A stretch of 64,000 nt of DNA, taken from NCBI GenBank assembly GCA_016285055.1, contig JAEEPZ010000005.1, positions 1 to 64,000 of the forward strand, given 5' to 3'. The position numbers and the translations under genes are program-made. Shown here piece after piece: positions 56,471 to 64,000 of this stretch (its first letter is position 1; each line of letters begins with the position of its first letter). The notes under the pieces are model-generated. The model did no database searches. It was given only the letters and a program-made list of their open reading frames with translations, and had not been told where the DNA came from. Source of the DNA: Prevotella sp. Its GTDB lineage: Bacteria > Bacteroidota > Bacteroidia > Bacteroidales > Bacteroidaceae.

Positions 56471-57055
56471 TCACAGAGCCTCTTCCCTCTGGGAGAGGTC
56501 GGAGGGCGTCAACTTAATCAGTCCGAAGACAGCATAATTGATGATGTCCATATAGTTGGCATCGATGCCCTCGCTTACTTTTGCTTGTTGTCCGTGTTGC
56601 AGCAGGTCCTCCATCTCCTTGACCCGCTCCAGCTTGGTGAGGATGAGGTCGGTGTAGCTGCTGACACGCATGGAGCGCCACGCCTCGTCGTAGTCGTGGT
56701 TCTTGCGCTTCATCAGCTCCAAAGCCTGCGTGGCATAGTGGTCATAGAGCGTCAGCGCCTCGTCATTGCTGATGTCAACGGTGTCGCTGTAGCCGCGTTC
56801 CAGCTGTATCAGACCTACTATGCCGTAGTTGACCAGCCCAATAAACTCAGGCCTGATGCCTTCGCCTACCAGCGAGCAACCCGTCTCTTCCAACTGACGC
56901 ACGCGCCGCGCTTTGATGAGCAGTTGGTCGGTCAGCGACTTCGGCCGGAGGATGCGCCAAGAGGCACGGTAGTCGTGCAACTTCTGTGCAAACAGCTGTC
57001 GGCACTCGGCCACGGCGGCCTCAAATTCATGGTTGGTCTTTTCAAATCGGTCCAT
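56471..57055 (-). CDS. DUF1599 family protein
   Basis: The ~194-aa cytoplasmic protein has two tandem copies of a helical unit: first KLHDYRASWRILRPKSLTDQ with GLVNYGIVGLIQLE, then KNHDYDEAWRSMRVSSYTD with DIINYAVFGLIKL. The family resembles MazG-like NTP-pyrophosphohydrolase helices, and function is unproven. The last residues (SDLSQREEAL) are encoded by a CCTCTCCCAGAGGGAAGAGG palindrome of intergenic type, so the C-terminus has been extended or replaced by a repeat. It is first in the tpiA cluster. Confidence 0.87.
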   Translation of the reverse strand: MDRFEKTNHEFEAAVAECRQLFAQKLHDYRASWRILRPKSLTDQLLIKARRVRQLEETGCSLVGEGIRPEFIGLVNYGIVGLIQLERGYSDTVDISNDEALTLYDHYATQALELMKRKNHDYDEAWRSMRVSSYTDLILTKLERVKEMEDLLQHGQQAKVSEGIDANYMDIINYAVFGLIKLTPSDLSQREEAL

Positions 57056-57205
57056 ATCAGGGTGCAAAATTACAAAATAAAGTGGAAAGCGGAAAATGAA
57101 AAGGGATTTTTTTTCACTTTTGCCCTTTTTGTAACCGTAAAATAATAATTAGGGACAATTTAGCTTGAATGATTCATGGATATTTTTTTGCGTAGCGCTG
57201 CAGGC

Positions 57206-57577
57206 TCATTTCTCCACTTTGCTCAGATAGAACTTCACCTTTTGGGCCTGTTTCTCAAACTCCACCTGCAGCGAGTCACGCTGTGCCCGCAACTGGTTGA
57301 GCCGCAATACCTCTTCCGACTGCTCGTTCAGTTGCGAGGCATGGCTCATCACCCAGTTGTGCTGCTCGTCGTGTTTACGCTTGGCATGGTTCAACAGACT
57401 GTCGGTGAGTGCCAACTGCTGACGTGCCGATGCCAAGCTGTCCTGCAGGCTGGCGGCCAGATGCTCACGGCGAGCGTCAATCTCGTCTCTCAGTGCCTCG
57501 TTCTCCTTTTTCAAGTTGCTGTGACAGCCTGTCAGAACCAGGGCGCTACACATTATTATTAATAATAGGGGTCTCAT
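57206..57577 (-). CDS. Coiled-coil lipoprotein
   Basis: The ~123-aa protein from MRPLLLIIMCSALVLTGCHS has a clear lipobox (LTGC). The mature part is a single long coiled coil (NLKKENEALRDEIDARREHL ... LRAQRDSLQVEFEKQAQ). No family is recognised; it is probably an envelope spacer or scaffolding lipoprotein. A longer start (57616, MNRTITEK) is possible. It lies downstream of the TPR gene. Confidence 0.68.
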   Translation of the reverse strand: MRPLLLIIMCSALVLTGCHSNLKKENEALRDEIDARREHLAASLQDSLASARQQLALTDSLLNHAKRKHDEQHNWVMSHASQLNEQSEEVLRLNQLRAQRDSLQVEFEKQAQKVKFYLSKVEK

Positions 57578-57659
57578 GGGGGTGTTCTGCATTTTTTCCG
57601 TTATGGTTCTATTCATTGGAAGGAGGCCACACACCGCTATCCGGCGCTGTTAGGCCTGA

Positions 57660-59906
57660 TCAGAGGGCATCGAGCATCAAGCGGATTTCCGTGTCTGTGA
57701 TGCCATGCTGTAGGAGAAGTTCATGTTCGGTGCCTTCCATCAATTCTTTTTCTATGTCAGCCTTTCCTTGTCCCTCCGTTCTGCGCTGGCCGTCGGCGTC
57801 TGAGGCTTGCGCGCTTTCCTGAAGACTGATGTATTGTCGGAACATGCTGATGGCATTGACTATCTGCCCTGACAGCCAGAGGCTGTAGCCATAGTTGAGC
57901 ATGTCGGCAGGCAGAGGCTCCTCAGTAGTGATGAGCTGGCTGTAGAGCTTGTCTGCCTGCTCATATTTGCCGTTGAGGGTGAGTGCCCAAGCCAATACAC
58001 GGCTGACCGACAAGTCGTCGGGATAGAGGTAACTCAGTTTGAAGAGCATCTTCAAGGCCTCGTCACTGCGCTGAAGATGGATGAGGCACACCGCTGCATT
58101 GAGTTGATAAGACCGATGGTCGGGCTGCTGCGTCAACAGTGTCTGGTAGATGTCGAGTGCCTCCTCGTAATCCTGACAGGCAAAAAGTGAACGCGCCAAC
58201 GCTGCCTGAGCCTTCTCGTTGTCGGGCTGTAACTCAAGCGCCAGCCGATAGCAGGCCATCGTTGAAAGGTGGGAAGGCGAGGGGTGATGCTGAAGGGCGG
58301 TTCCCAGCATCATGTAATACTGGAAGTCGTGCTGTTGCTCCTTTGGGATGTTTGTCAGCACGCTGACAGCGTCGGCATAGCGACGGCGCTTCAGCAGGAA
58401 ACGGGCCACGCCAAGCATTTGCGACGAGAGCGCAGGCACAGACAGGAGGGGATGAGAGAAAAACACCGTATGCTCGAAGGGATTGAAGAACTCGCTGCGA
58501 GTAGCGAACAGACGGTAGAAACGATAGAGGTCTTGCAAATAGAGACGGCGCATGAACGGCGGCGTCTCCTGCTGCTCTTCAGCCACCTCGCCCCCCAAGG
58601 GGATGGCTGTGGCCTCACCTTCCTCAATCAGTTTCAGCATACTCTGTGGCAGACGGTCGAGCACATGGTTGAAAGCCAGGACGAAAGAATACTTGTCGCT
58701 GTCGCAGAAGGCTCCCAAGCGGGTGATGGCTTTGAGAAACCTCTTCCCACGGGTGTTGTTCCATATCTGACTGATGTCGGGATGCTGTGAATAGAAGGGC
58801 ACAAACCAGTTGCTGAGCTGGTTGAAGAAGGGGAAGCGCTTCATCTGCGAGAAGCCTCCGAAATAGATGTCGGCTCCCTGTCGCTGCATGTCCACCATGC
58901 GTTTCATGCTTTTCTCCATCCGTTCCATGTTCTCCTCGGCAGCCTCGGGGTGAAGGATGTCGTCAAGGGTGTCCTCGTCCATCTCGACAAGGCCCTGGCG
59001 TGTCACCTTGATGTTGCTGCCATTCATGATGTCGGGCAGTATCTCCTTCTGTATGGTGTGGGTATCGGAATCGGCTTCGGTGCAGTAGATGAGCTGCATC
59101 TGCAACTCGGCCAGCTCGTTGCGTGTCTGTTCGTCTTGGCAAATAGCGGCAATGCTGTCGCCCACCTCTGGAAACAGGCGCCATGCCGTGGCATCGCTGC
59201 AGCAGGCCGCAAGCACCCAACCCACAAGTGCTCGCTGGCGCACATGCTCGTCGGTGCTTTGGCGGCATACCTCGGCCAGTACACGGAACTTCTGGGGACA
59301 GAAGACCTGCAGGGTAGAGAGAGTGATGGCGCTGATGACCATTTGCTGGTCGTTGGAGGAGAGGGTGGGCGAGAGAAGCATGTCGAGGAAGACGTCGGCC
59401 AGCTGCTGGCGCCACTGACGCGAGGTGGCGATGTAGTCGAACAGGTCGTTCATCAGCTGCCAGTGATGCTGGTGCAGCTGCTGGGAGCTACTGCCGGAGT
59501 TCTGCACGTCCTTGTTGAGCTGGAGCATGGCCAGGCTACCCACGAAGTCTTCCATCTGGGCACGCACGGAGGTCATCGACCAGTCTGCTCTCGTTTTGCG
59601 AGGACGCAGGTGAAGGGCTTTCAGAAAGGAGCTGTCGGCTATTTGCCAGTTGGTGATGATATTGGCTGTGAGCGCATACATGCGGTGCAACAATTGGTTG
59701 TAGACCGCCTCACGCTGCGGGTCGTCAAAGCCGCGCTGCCAGTAGTCGGCCATCAGGCGATAGTCGGCGCGAAGGCTGTTCAGCGCATCCATATCGGCCT
59801 GCCGTGGATGGGTGAGCAAATAGTTCTCAAGGGCATCGATGCTCTTGCCCAGCTGCCGGCCTATCACCAGGGCCATAATCTCGTTCAGTGTATCGTTCTG
59901 GGGCAT
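57660..59906 (-). CDS. Large TPR-repeat protein
   Basis: The 748-aa protein has no signal peptide or membrane helix. Most of it is helical, and the C-terminal third (about 490-720) carries clear tetratricopeptide repeats (GVARFLLKRRRYADAVSVL, ALARSLFACQDYEEALDIY, VLAWALTLNGKYEQADKLY). The N-terminal two thirds (LMALVIGRQLGKSIDAL-like helices, NIKVTRQGLVEMDEDTLDDI) have no match I know. It is probably a cytoplasmic scaffold. It starts 4 bp from a MITE-like repeat copy. Confidence 0.78.
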   Translation of the reverse strand: MPQNDTLNEIMALVIGRQLGKSIDALENYLLTHPRQADMDALNSLRADYRLMADYWQRGFDDPQREAVYNQLLHRMYALTANIITNWQIADSSFLKALHLRPRKTRADWSMTSVRAQMEDFVGSLAMLQLNKDVQNSGSSSQQLHQHHWQLMNDLFDYIATSRQWRQQLADVFLDMLLSPTLSSNDQQMVISAITLSTLQVFCPQKFRVLAEVCRQSTDEHVRQRALVGWVLAACCSDATAWRLFPEVGDSIAAICQDEQTRNELAELQMQLIYCTEADSDTHTIQKEILPDIMNGSNIKVTRQGLVEMDEDTLDDILHPEAAEENMERMEKSMKRMVDMQRQGADIYFGGFSQMKRFPFFNQLSNWFVPFYSQHPDISQIWNNTRGKRFLKAITRLGAFCDSDKYSFVLAFNHVLDRLPQSMLKLIEEGEATAIPLGGEVAEEQQETPPFMRRLYLQDLYRFYRLFATRSEFFNPFEHTVFFSHPLLSVPALSSQMLGVARFLLKRRRYADAVSVLTNIPKEQQHDFQYYMMLGTALQHHPSPSHLSTMACYRLALELQPDNEKAQAALARSLFACQDYEEALDIYQTLLTQQPDHRSYQLNAAVCLIHLQRSDEALKMLFKLSYLYPDDLSVSRVLAWALTLNGKYEQADKLYSQLITTEEPLPADMLNYGYSLWLSGQIVNAISMFRQYISLQESAQASDADGQRRTEGQGKADIEKELMEGTEHELLLQHGITDTEIRLMLDAL

Positions 59907-59909
59907 TGT

Positions 59910-60095
59910 TAAGGAGTTTCAGGGGCTTCAGGAGCTTCAGGAGTTAAAGGAGTTATGGGGATTATAGAAATTAAAGACAAATGACTCTTCATGAAAAGCC
60001 TTTGTCTCTGGGTTGAAATCCATAGCAAAGCTATTGTCTTTAACTCCCTTAACTCCTTTAACTCCTTTAACTCCAAAACTAACGAAAGTTGAATT
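59910..60095. repeat. MITE-like palindromic element, copy 3 (left end incomplete)
   Basis: It has the same centre and right end as copies 1 and 2 (GACAAATGACTC, GCCTTTGTCT, CATAGCAAAGCTATTG; CTCCAAAACTAACGAAAGTTGAAT). On the left TTCAGGAG and GGAGTTAA units replace the TTCAAGTTT end of copy 2. No clear flanking duplication. Confidence 0.75.
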
Positions 60096-60924
60096 ATTTA
60101 ATAGAATCTACGATTTCTTGTTGGACGTGACAGGAGGCGGCTATCAATCTGCGATAGTTTGCCAGGCCACGGGTGGCAATGCTGTCAGTGGCCTGCTGCC
60201 ATACCTTTACGAGGCGCTCCACTTGTTGGCGCTGAGCTGTATCGGCCATCACATCCGAGCGGAAAACGAGCACGCCCAGCTGCCGACCATCGGAAGAGAA
60301 CAGCACTGGGTGACCGTCCAGCCGGGCCACGGTGGCCTGCGGCTCGGGCAGGAACATGGCGTCCATGATGCCGTTCTGCAGCATCGACAGTCGCACGCCG
60401 ATGTCGTTGATCTGTATGCGGAAGACGCGCTCAGGCTTCAAACCGGCACTGTCGATGGCGTGCTGTGCCAACATGTCGGTGGCAGAGTGACGTGTCATAG
60501 CCACCATCTTGTCGTCGAGCTGCGAGAGCAGGGTGAGGCGTGCCGCCTTGTTGGTGATAAGCTGCCATGAAAGCGTGGTGGTGGCCACCTGCTCCAAGGG
60601 CGTGCCGTGCTGCTGAAGCCATGCCATACGCTCAGTGTCGGTGGTCATGCCGTGCACCCGATGGCGCTCAATGGCAGTGTCCTGATCCATCTGCGCCTGA
60701 TAGGGTAGGAGCTGTACTTGAATACCCTCGCGGTCAAACCATCCCTCTTGCTGTGCCAGATAGAGCGGCAAGCAGTCGAGGGTGGGCGTCACGGCTATCC
60801 GCAGACTGCCGTCGTGTGCATCCTGCCCTGAAGCAGAAGGCGCGTTCTCAGCAGTCGTTTCCTCCTTGTTGCAAGCACAAAGAAGGAGCGATGCCGTTAC
60901 TGCCAAAGCCAATATCTTTCTCAT
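60094..60924 (-). CDS. Periplasmic substrate-binding lipoprotein, NMT1/ThiY-SsuA-like
   Basis: The ~276-aa lipoprotein (lipobox LLLCAC) has a type II periplasmic binding fold: SLRIAVTPTLDCLPLYLAQQ and GWFDREGIQVQLLPYQAQMD, a signature of the SsuA/THI5-like family. Later it has NGIMDAMFLPEPQATVA. Family members bind pyrimidine, sulfonate or similar ligands for ABC uptake; no permease or ATPase gene is adjacent, so the ligand is unknown. It follows radA by about 47 bp. The start MRKILAL is chosen for the signal peptide. Confidence 0.82.
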   Translation of the reverse strand: MRKILALAVTASLLLCACNKEETTAENAPSASGQDAHDGSLRIAVTPTLDCLPLYLAQQEGWFDREGIQVQLLPYQAQMDQDTAIERHRVHGMTTDTERMAWLQQHGTPLEQVATTTLSWQLITNKAARLTLLSQLDDKMVAMTRHSATDMLAQHAIDSAGLKPERVFRIQINDIGVRLSMLQNGIMDAMFLPEPQATVARLDGHPVLFSSDGRQLGVLVFRSDVMADTAQRQQVERLVKVWQQATDSIATRGLANYRRLIAASCHVQQEIVDSIK

Positions 60925-60971
60925 TTTACCAGTGGTCTGTATCTTGTTGTCGTGATTACTGAGTCTTCGTG

Positions 60972-62444
60972 TCATCCGAAGAGGAGCCGCAGTGCTTCCT
61001 CCACCTTCCTCACGGGATGCAGCTCAATGCCTGTTTTCTTATTAGCGAAGACGCGCATGTTGTAGCGTGGAATGATGATGTGCTGGAAGCCCAGCTTTGC
61101 AGCCTCCTGCACACGCTGCTCGATGCGGCTGACGGGGCGCACTTCGCCGCTGAGTCCTACCTCGCCACACATGCACCATCCTGCTTCTATGGGTGTGTCG
61201 ACATTGCTCGACAGCACGGCAGCGATGATGCTGAGGTCGAGGCCCATGTCGGTGGAGCGCAGTCCGCCGGCGATGTTGATGAACACATCTTTCTGCATCA
61301 GCTTAAAGCCCACACGCTTTTCCAGTACGGCCAGCAGCATATTCAGACGGCGCTGGTCAAAGCCCGTGGCCTGACGCTGCGGTGTTCCGTAGGCGGCACT
61401 CGACACCAGAGCTTGCGTCTCCATGAGGAAAGGTCGTACACCCTCAATGGCAGCACTGATGGCTACGCCCGACAGACCGTCGTGCTCCTCGCTGAGCAGC
61501 AGTTCCGAGGGATTGCTCACTTGGCGCAAACCGTCCTGAGCCATCTCATAGATGCCCAGCTCGGAGGTGCTGCCAAAGCGGTTTTTGATGGAGCGAAGGA
61601 TGCGGTAGGTGTAGTGCTGGTCGCCCTCAAACTGTATGACGGTGTCAACGATGTGCTCCAGAATCTTCGGCCCGGCCAGTGTCCCCTCCTTCGTGATATG
61701 TCCAATGAGGATGACTGGCACGCCGCTGGTCTTGGCAAAACGGAGCAAAGCGCTGGCACACTCACGTACCTGGGCGATGCTGCCTGCCGACGACTCCACA
61801 TCCTCGGTGGCAATGGTCTGTATGGAGTCGATGACCACCAGGTCGGGCTGCACCTCCTGGATATGTCCGAAGATGGTTTCCAAGGATGTCTCACAGAGTA
61901 TGAGGAAGGTGTCTGACTCCTTGGCAGCAGGATTGATGCGCTCTGCGCGCATCTTCAGCTGGTGGGCGCTCTCCTCTCCGCTGACATAAAGGATACGCAG
62001 CGGGCTATGGGTCTCATGGGACTTATGGGTCTCATAGGTCTCATAGGACTTATAAGTCTCATCAGCCCCATTGGCTAAGGCCAGCACTGTCTGTAGCAGC
62101 AGCGTGGACTTGCCGATGCCCGGCTCGCCGCCCAGCAGGACAATGCTGCCTGGCACTAAGCCTCCGCCGAGAACACGGTCCAGCTCGCCGTCGCGCAGGG
62201 AGATGCGCCGCTCGTCTTGGTCGGCAATCTCACGCAGACGCACAGGACGGCTGGTGCGCAGGGCACGACCGGCCACTGACGCGGCTGGTGCACTGCCTGA
62301 TGCAAGACCGCCGCGCGACACCGTGGGCGCTACCTTTATCTCCTGAAATGTGTTCCATTGGCCGCAGGCAGGACACTTGCCTATCCATTTCGGCGACTCT
62401 TGTCCGCAGTTGGAGCAGACGTATGCTATCTTATCTTTGGCCAT
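60972..62444 (-). CDS. radA: DNA repair protein RadA with 9-bp-repeat insert
   Basis: RadA is a RecA-related ATPase that helps process recombination intermediates. The 490-aa protein has the N-terminal zinc finger (CSNCGQESPKWIGKCPACG), Walker A LLGGEPGIGKSTLLLQ, Walker B LVVIDSIQT, the RadA motif KNRFGSTSELG, and a C-terminal Lon-like domain (MLLAVLEKRVGF ... GEVGLSGEVRPV). Between ALANGAD and LRILYVSGEES lies an unusual run of (Y/H)(E/K)(T/S) triplets (about residues 127-145) encoded by 9-bp tandem repeats. It overlaps coaBC by 14 bp. Confidence 0.95.
   Translation of the reverse strand: MAKDKIAYVCSNCGQESPKWIGKCPACGQWNTFQEIKVAPTVSRGGLASGSAPAASVAGRALRTSRPVRLREIADQDERRISLRDGELDRVLGGGLVPGSIVLLGGEPGIGKSTLLLQTVLALANGADETYKSYETYETHKSHETHSPLRILYVSGEESAHQLKMRAERINPAAKESDTFLILCETSLETIFGHIQEVQPDLVVIDSIQTIATEDVESSAGSIAQVRECASALLRFAKTSGVPVILIGHITKEGTLAGPKILEHIVDTVIQFEGDQHYTYRILRSIKNRFGSTSELGIYEMAQDGLRQVSNPSELLLSEEHDGLSGVAISAAIEGVRPFLMETQALVSSAAYGTPQRQATGFDQRRLNMLLAVLEKRVGFKLMQKDVFINIAGGLRSTDMGLDLSIIAAVLSSNVDTPIEAGWCMCGEVGLSGEVRPVSRIEQRVQEAAKLGFQHIIIPRYNMRVFANKKTGIELHPVRKVEEALRLLFG
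62009..62064. repeat. 9-bp tandem repeat inside radA
   Basis: About six units of ATGGGTCTC / ATAGGACTT type run through the gene. Because the unit is 9 bp, any copy number stays in frame and gives a three-residue protein repeat. Confidence 0.88.
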
Positions 62445-63717
62445 CGTTCATCGTATATTCCAGATAGTCAATGATGTCGGCAGCCACCTCCTTCTTGGGC
62501 TTCTTTTCATAGTCGCGCCGCCCGTCAGCACTGATGATGGCTATCTGGTTCTCGTCAGAGCGGAAGCAGGTGCCCTCGTTGCGCAGTGAGTTCAGCACGA
62601 TAAAGTCGAGGTTCTTTTTCTGCAGTTTCTTCTCAGCATTCTGCTGTTCGTCGTGGGTCTCTAAGGCAAAGCCCACCATCAGCTGTCCCTTGCGTTTCAT
62701 CTTTCCCAATGCGGCAGCGATGTCGGGATTGGGAACAAGCTGAAGGTTGAAGACGGAAGGGTGGGGGAGGCCTGTGGACGCAGCATCCTGTTGACTACTG
62801 CCTGCGGTCACCTGTTCACGCTTCATCTTCTGCTCGGCCACCTGGGCGGGGCGGAAGTCGGCCACGGCTGCACAGAGGATGGCGGCGTCGGCCTTGGGGA
62901 AGGCTTCCACGGCAGCGTCATACATCTCTTGGCAGCTCTCCACGTCGATGCGGTGTATCTGTTTCATCGAGCATTGCACATTGACAGGCCCTGCAATGAG
63001 CGTCACATCGGCACCACGGCGGGCACATTCGTCGGCCAGCGCAAAGCCCATCTTCCCGCTGCTGTAGTTGCCGATGAAGCGCACAGGGTCAATCTTCTCG
63101 TAGGTGGGGCCGGCGGTGATCAGAATCTTCTTGTTGCCGAGGGCTGACGGCGCTGCGTTGAGAGGCGCGTCGAGAGCGGAGAAATACTCCGCCAGACGGT
63201 CAACAATGACGGCAGGGTCTTCCATGCGGCCCTTGCCTTCGAGACCGCTGGCCAGGAAACCACTCTGTGGCTCGATGATGTGATTGCCGAAGGAGCGCAG
63301 GCGCTCCATATTCTGCTGTGTCGTAGGGTGGGCATACATGTCGAGGTCCATGGCAGGCGCAACAAACACTGGAGCCTTCATCGACAAATAAGTAGTAATG
63401 AGCATGTTGTCAGCTATGCCATTGGCCATCTTTCCCAGCGTAGAAGCTGTGCAGGGAGCGATGAGCATGGCGTCGGCCCACAGTCCCAGAGCCACGTGCG
63501 AGTGCCACGTGCCGTCACGTTGTGAGAAGAAATCGCTGATGACAGGTTTCTGCGTCAGTGCCGACAGCGTGATGGGGGTAATAAACTCCTTGCCTGCCGG
63601 CGTAATCACCACCTGCACCTCGGCACCACGCTTCACCATCTCACGAATGATGAGGCACGACTTATAGGCTGCTATCGAGCCTGTGATGCCCAATACAATC
63701 TTTTTTCCCTTTAACAT
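62431..63717 (-). CDS. coaBC: Bifunctional phosphopantothenoylcysteine decarboxylase/synthase
   Basis: CoaBC joins cysteine to 4'-phosphopantothenate and decarboxylates the product in coenzyme A synthesis. The 428-aa protein has the FMN-dependent CoaC half (about 1-185, ITGSIAAYKSCLIIREMVKR; APAMDLDMY; LASGLEGKGRM) and the CoaB half (about 195-428, KILITAGPTYEKIDPVRFIG, NYSSGKMGFALADE, AAVADFRP). Near residues 300-325 is an unexpected EQVTAGSSQQDAASTGLPHP before NLQLVPNPDIAAALG; it is probably another in-frame insert. radA follows with overlap. Confidence 0.95.
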   Translation of the reverse strand: MLKGKKIVLGITGSIAAYKSCLIIREMVKRGAEVQVVITPAGKEFITPITLSALTQKPVISDFFSQRDGTWHSHVALGLWADAMLIAPCTASTLGKMANGIADNMLITTYLSMKAPVFVAPAMDLDMYAHPTTQQNMERLRSFGNHIIEPQSGFLASGLEGKGRMEDPAVIVDRLAEYFSALDAPLNAAPSALGNKKILITAGPTYEKIDPVRFIGNYSSGKMGFALADECARRGADVTLIAGPVNVQCSMKQIHRIDVESCQEMYDAAVEAFPKADAAILCAAVADFRPAQVAEQKMKREQVTAGSSQQDAASTGLPHPSVFNLQLVPNPDIAAALGKMKRKGQLMVGFALETHDEQQNAEKKLQKKNLDFIVLNSLRNEGTCFRSDENQIAIISADGRRDYEKKPKKEVAADIIDYLEYTMNDGQR

Positions 63718-63750
63718 ATTATATTATTATAGTTTGCATTTGCTTCCTCT

Positions 63751-63808
63751 TCTACTTCCCCTTTTACTTCCCCTTTTACTTCCTATTTTACTTCCCCTTT
63801 CTACTTCC
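63751..63808. repeat. 12-bp tandem repeat upstream of coaBC
   Basis: There are about four to five imperfect units of TTTTACTTCCCC between the coaBC start and the HAD gene promoter. It is purine/pyrimidine strand-biased. Function is unknown. Confidence 0.75.
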
Positions 63809-63910
63809 ATCCATTGACTAATCATGTGCAAAAGTACGAAAGAAAACCGAACTCTCCAAATTTTGAAAAGTTTTTCGTCGTGATAGGCACGTTATTTCAT
63901 TTTTTTTAGC

Positions 63911-63918
63911 TACTTTTG
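63911..63918 (+). promoter_or_regulatory. Promoter -7 box for the HAD phosphatase gene
   Basis: TACTTTTG, 49 bp before the ATG at 63967. Confidence 0.55.
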
Positions 63919-63966
63919 CATCGGTGATAAGCATTTGACAACAAACATAAACATAAAGCATTAAGC

Positions 63967-64000
63967 ATGCATTACGCTCATCTCTTCATAGACTTCGACG
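63967..64000 (+). CDS. HAD-family phosphatase, first codons only (truncated by window end)
   Basis: Eleven codons, MHYAHLFIDFD, reach the edge. FIDFD is the start of HAD motif I (DxD), and the whole resembles the YjjG/pyrimidine-nucleotidase type of noncanonical nucleotide phosphatases. The length is too short for a firm call. Confidence 0.55.
   Translation, partial: MHYAHLFIDFD

Overview
The window is chromosomal DNA from a Bacteroidales bacterium, most likely Prevotella or a close relative. The reasons are the promoter style (TAnnTTTG preceded by TTTG about 19-20 bp upstream, with few Shine-Dalgarno sites), Bacteroidales-specific families (DUF4301, DUF3127, the BT_3928 family, half-size chromate transporters, a PorE-like OmpA lipoprotein, a T9SS-like C-terminal tail, the lysS-gpsA pair, and the DUF1599-BT_3928-tpiA-SPOR-folE operon) and a GH43 enzyme. 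I see no rRNA, tRNA, CRISPR array, prophage or transposase gene.

Layout. 0-3 kb: tonB-like, ispA-like and tatD on the minus strand. 3-8.5 kb: purL and two half-size chromate transporters. 8.5-16.7 kb: a repeat-rich gap, a secreted protein, a small peptide gene, the PorE-like lipoprotein, GH43, serB and gpsA. 17-21 kb: lysS (broken by an in-frame TAG), a repeat-rich gap and a DUF4301 gene. 21-30.5 kb: greA, an RND adaptor and pump, a glycosyltransferase, mtaB, a small Ala-rich lipoprotein and a DMT exporter. 30.6-37 kb: kdgK, eda, a two-headed sensor kinase, its response regulator and a membrane protein. 37-49.5 kb: a mixed accessory region with DUF2442/DUF4160, DUF3990/DUF3791 and PIN/antitoxin pairs, a frameshifted AbiC-like gene and a frameshifted M64 peptidase, interleaved with dnaN, a DEDDh exonuclease, mgtC and a DUF3127 gene. 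49.6-64 kb: araA, rsgA, folE, a SPOR gene, tpiA, a BT_3928 gene, a DUF1599 gene, a TPR protein, a substrate-binding lipoprotein, radA, coaBC and the first codons of a HAD phosphatase.

The outstanding feature is the load of short palindromic or tandem DNA elements. Intergenic families include a ~210-bp element flanked by direct repeats (three copies, one splitting lysS from gpsA), a ~280-bp element with 11-bp terminal inverted repeats (two copies plus a nested core), a 564-bp element with ~90-bp inverted ends, a 181-bp element, and four arrays of a 17-bp hairpin. Similar sequences also sit in frame inside conserved housekeeping genes: purL (three sites), tatD, radA, coaBC, rsgA, the PorE-like gene, a chromate transporter, the sensor kinase, the signal peptide of the SPOR protein and the C-terminus of the DUF1599 protein. 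This looks like a lineage in which small palindromic elements spread through both intergenic and coding DNA and are tolerated as extra peptide loops.

Three apparent coding lesions (the lysS amber codon, and frameshifts in the AbiC-like and M64 genes) need read-level confirmation, because they could be real, phase-variable or assembly errors.
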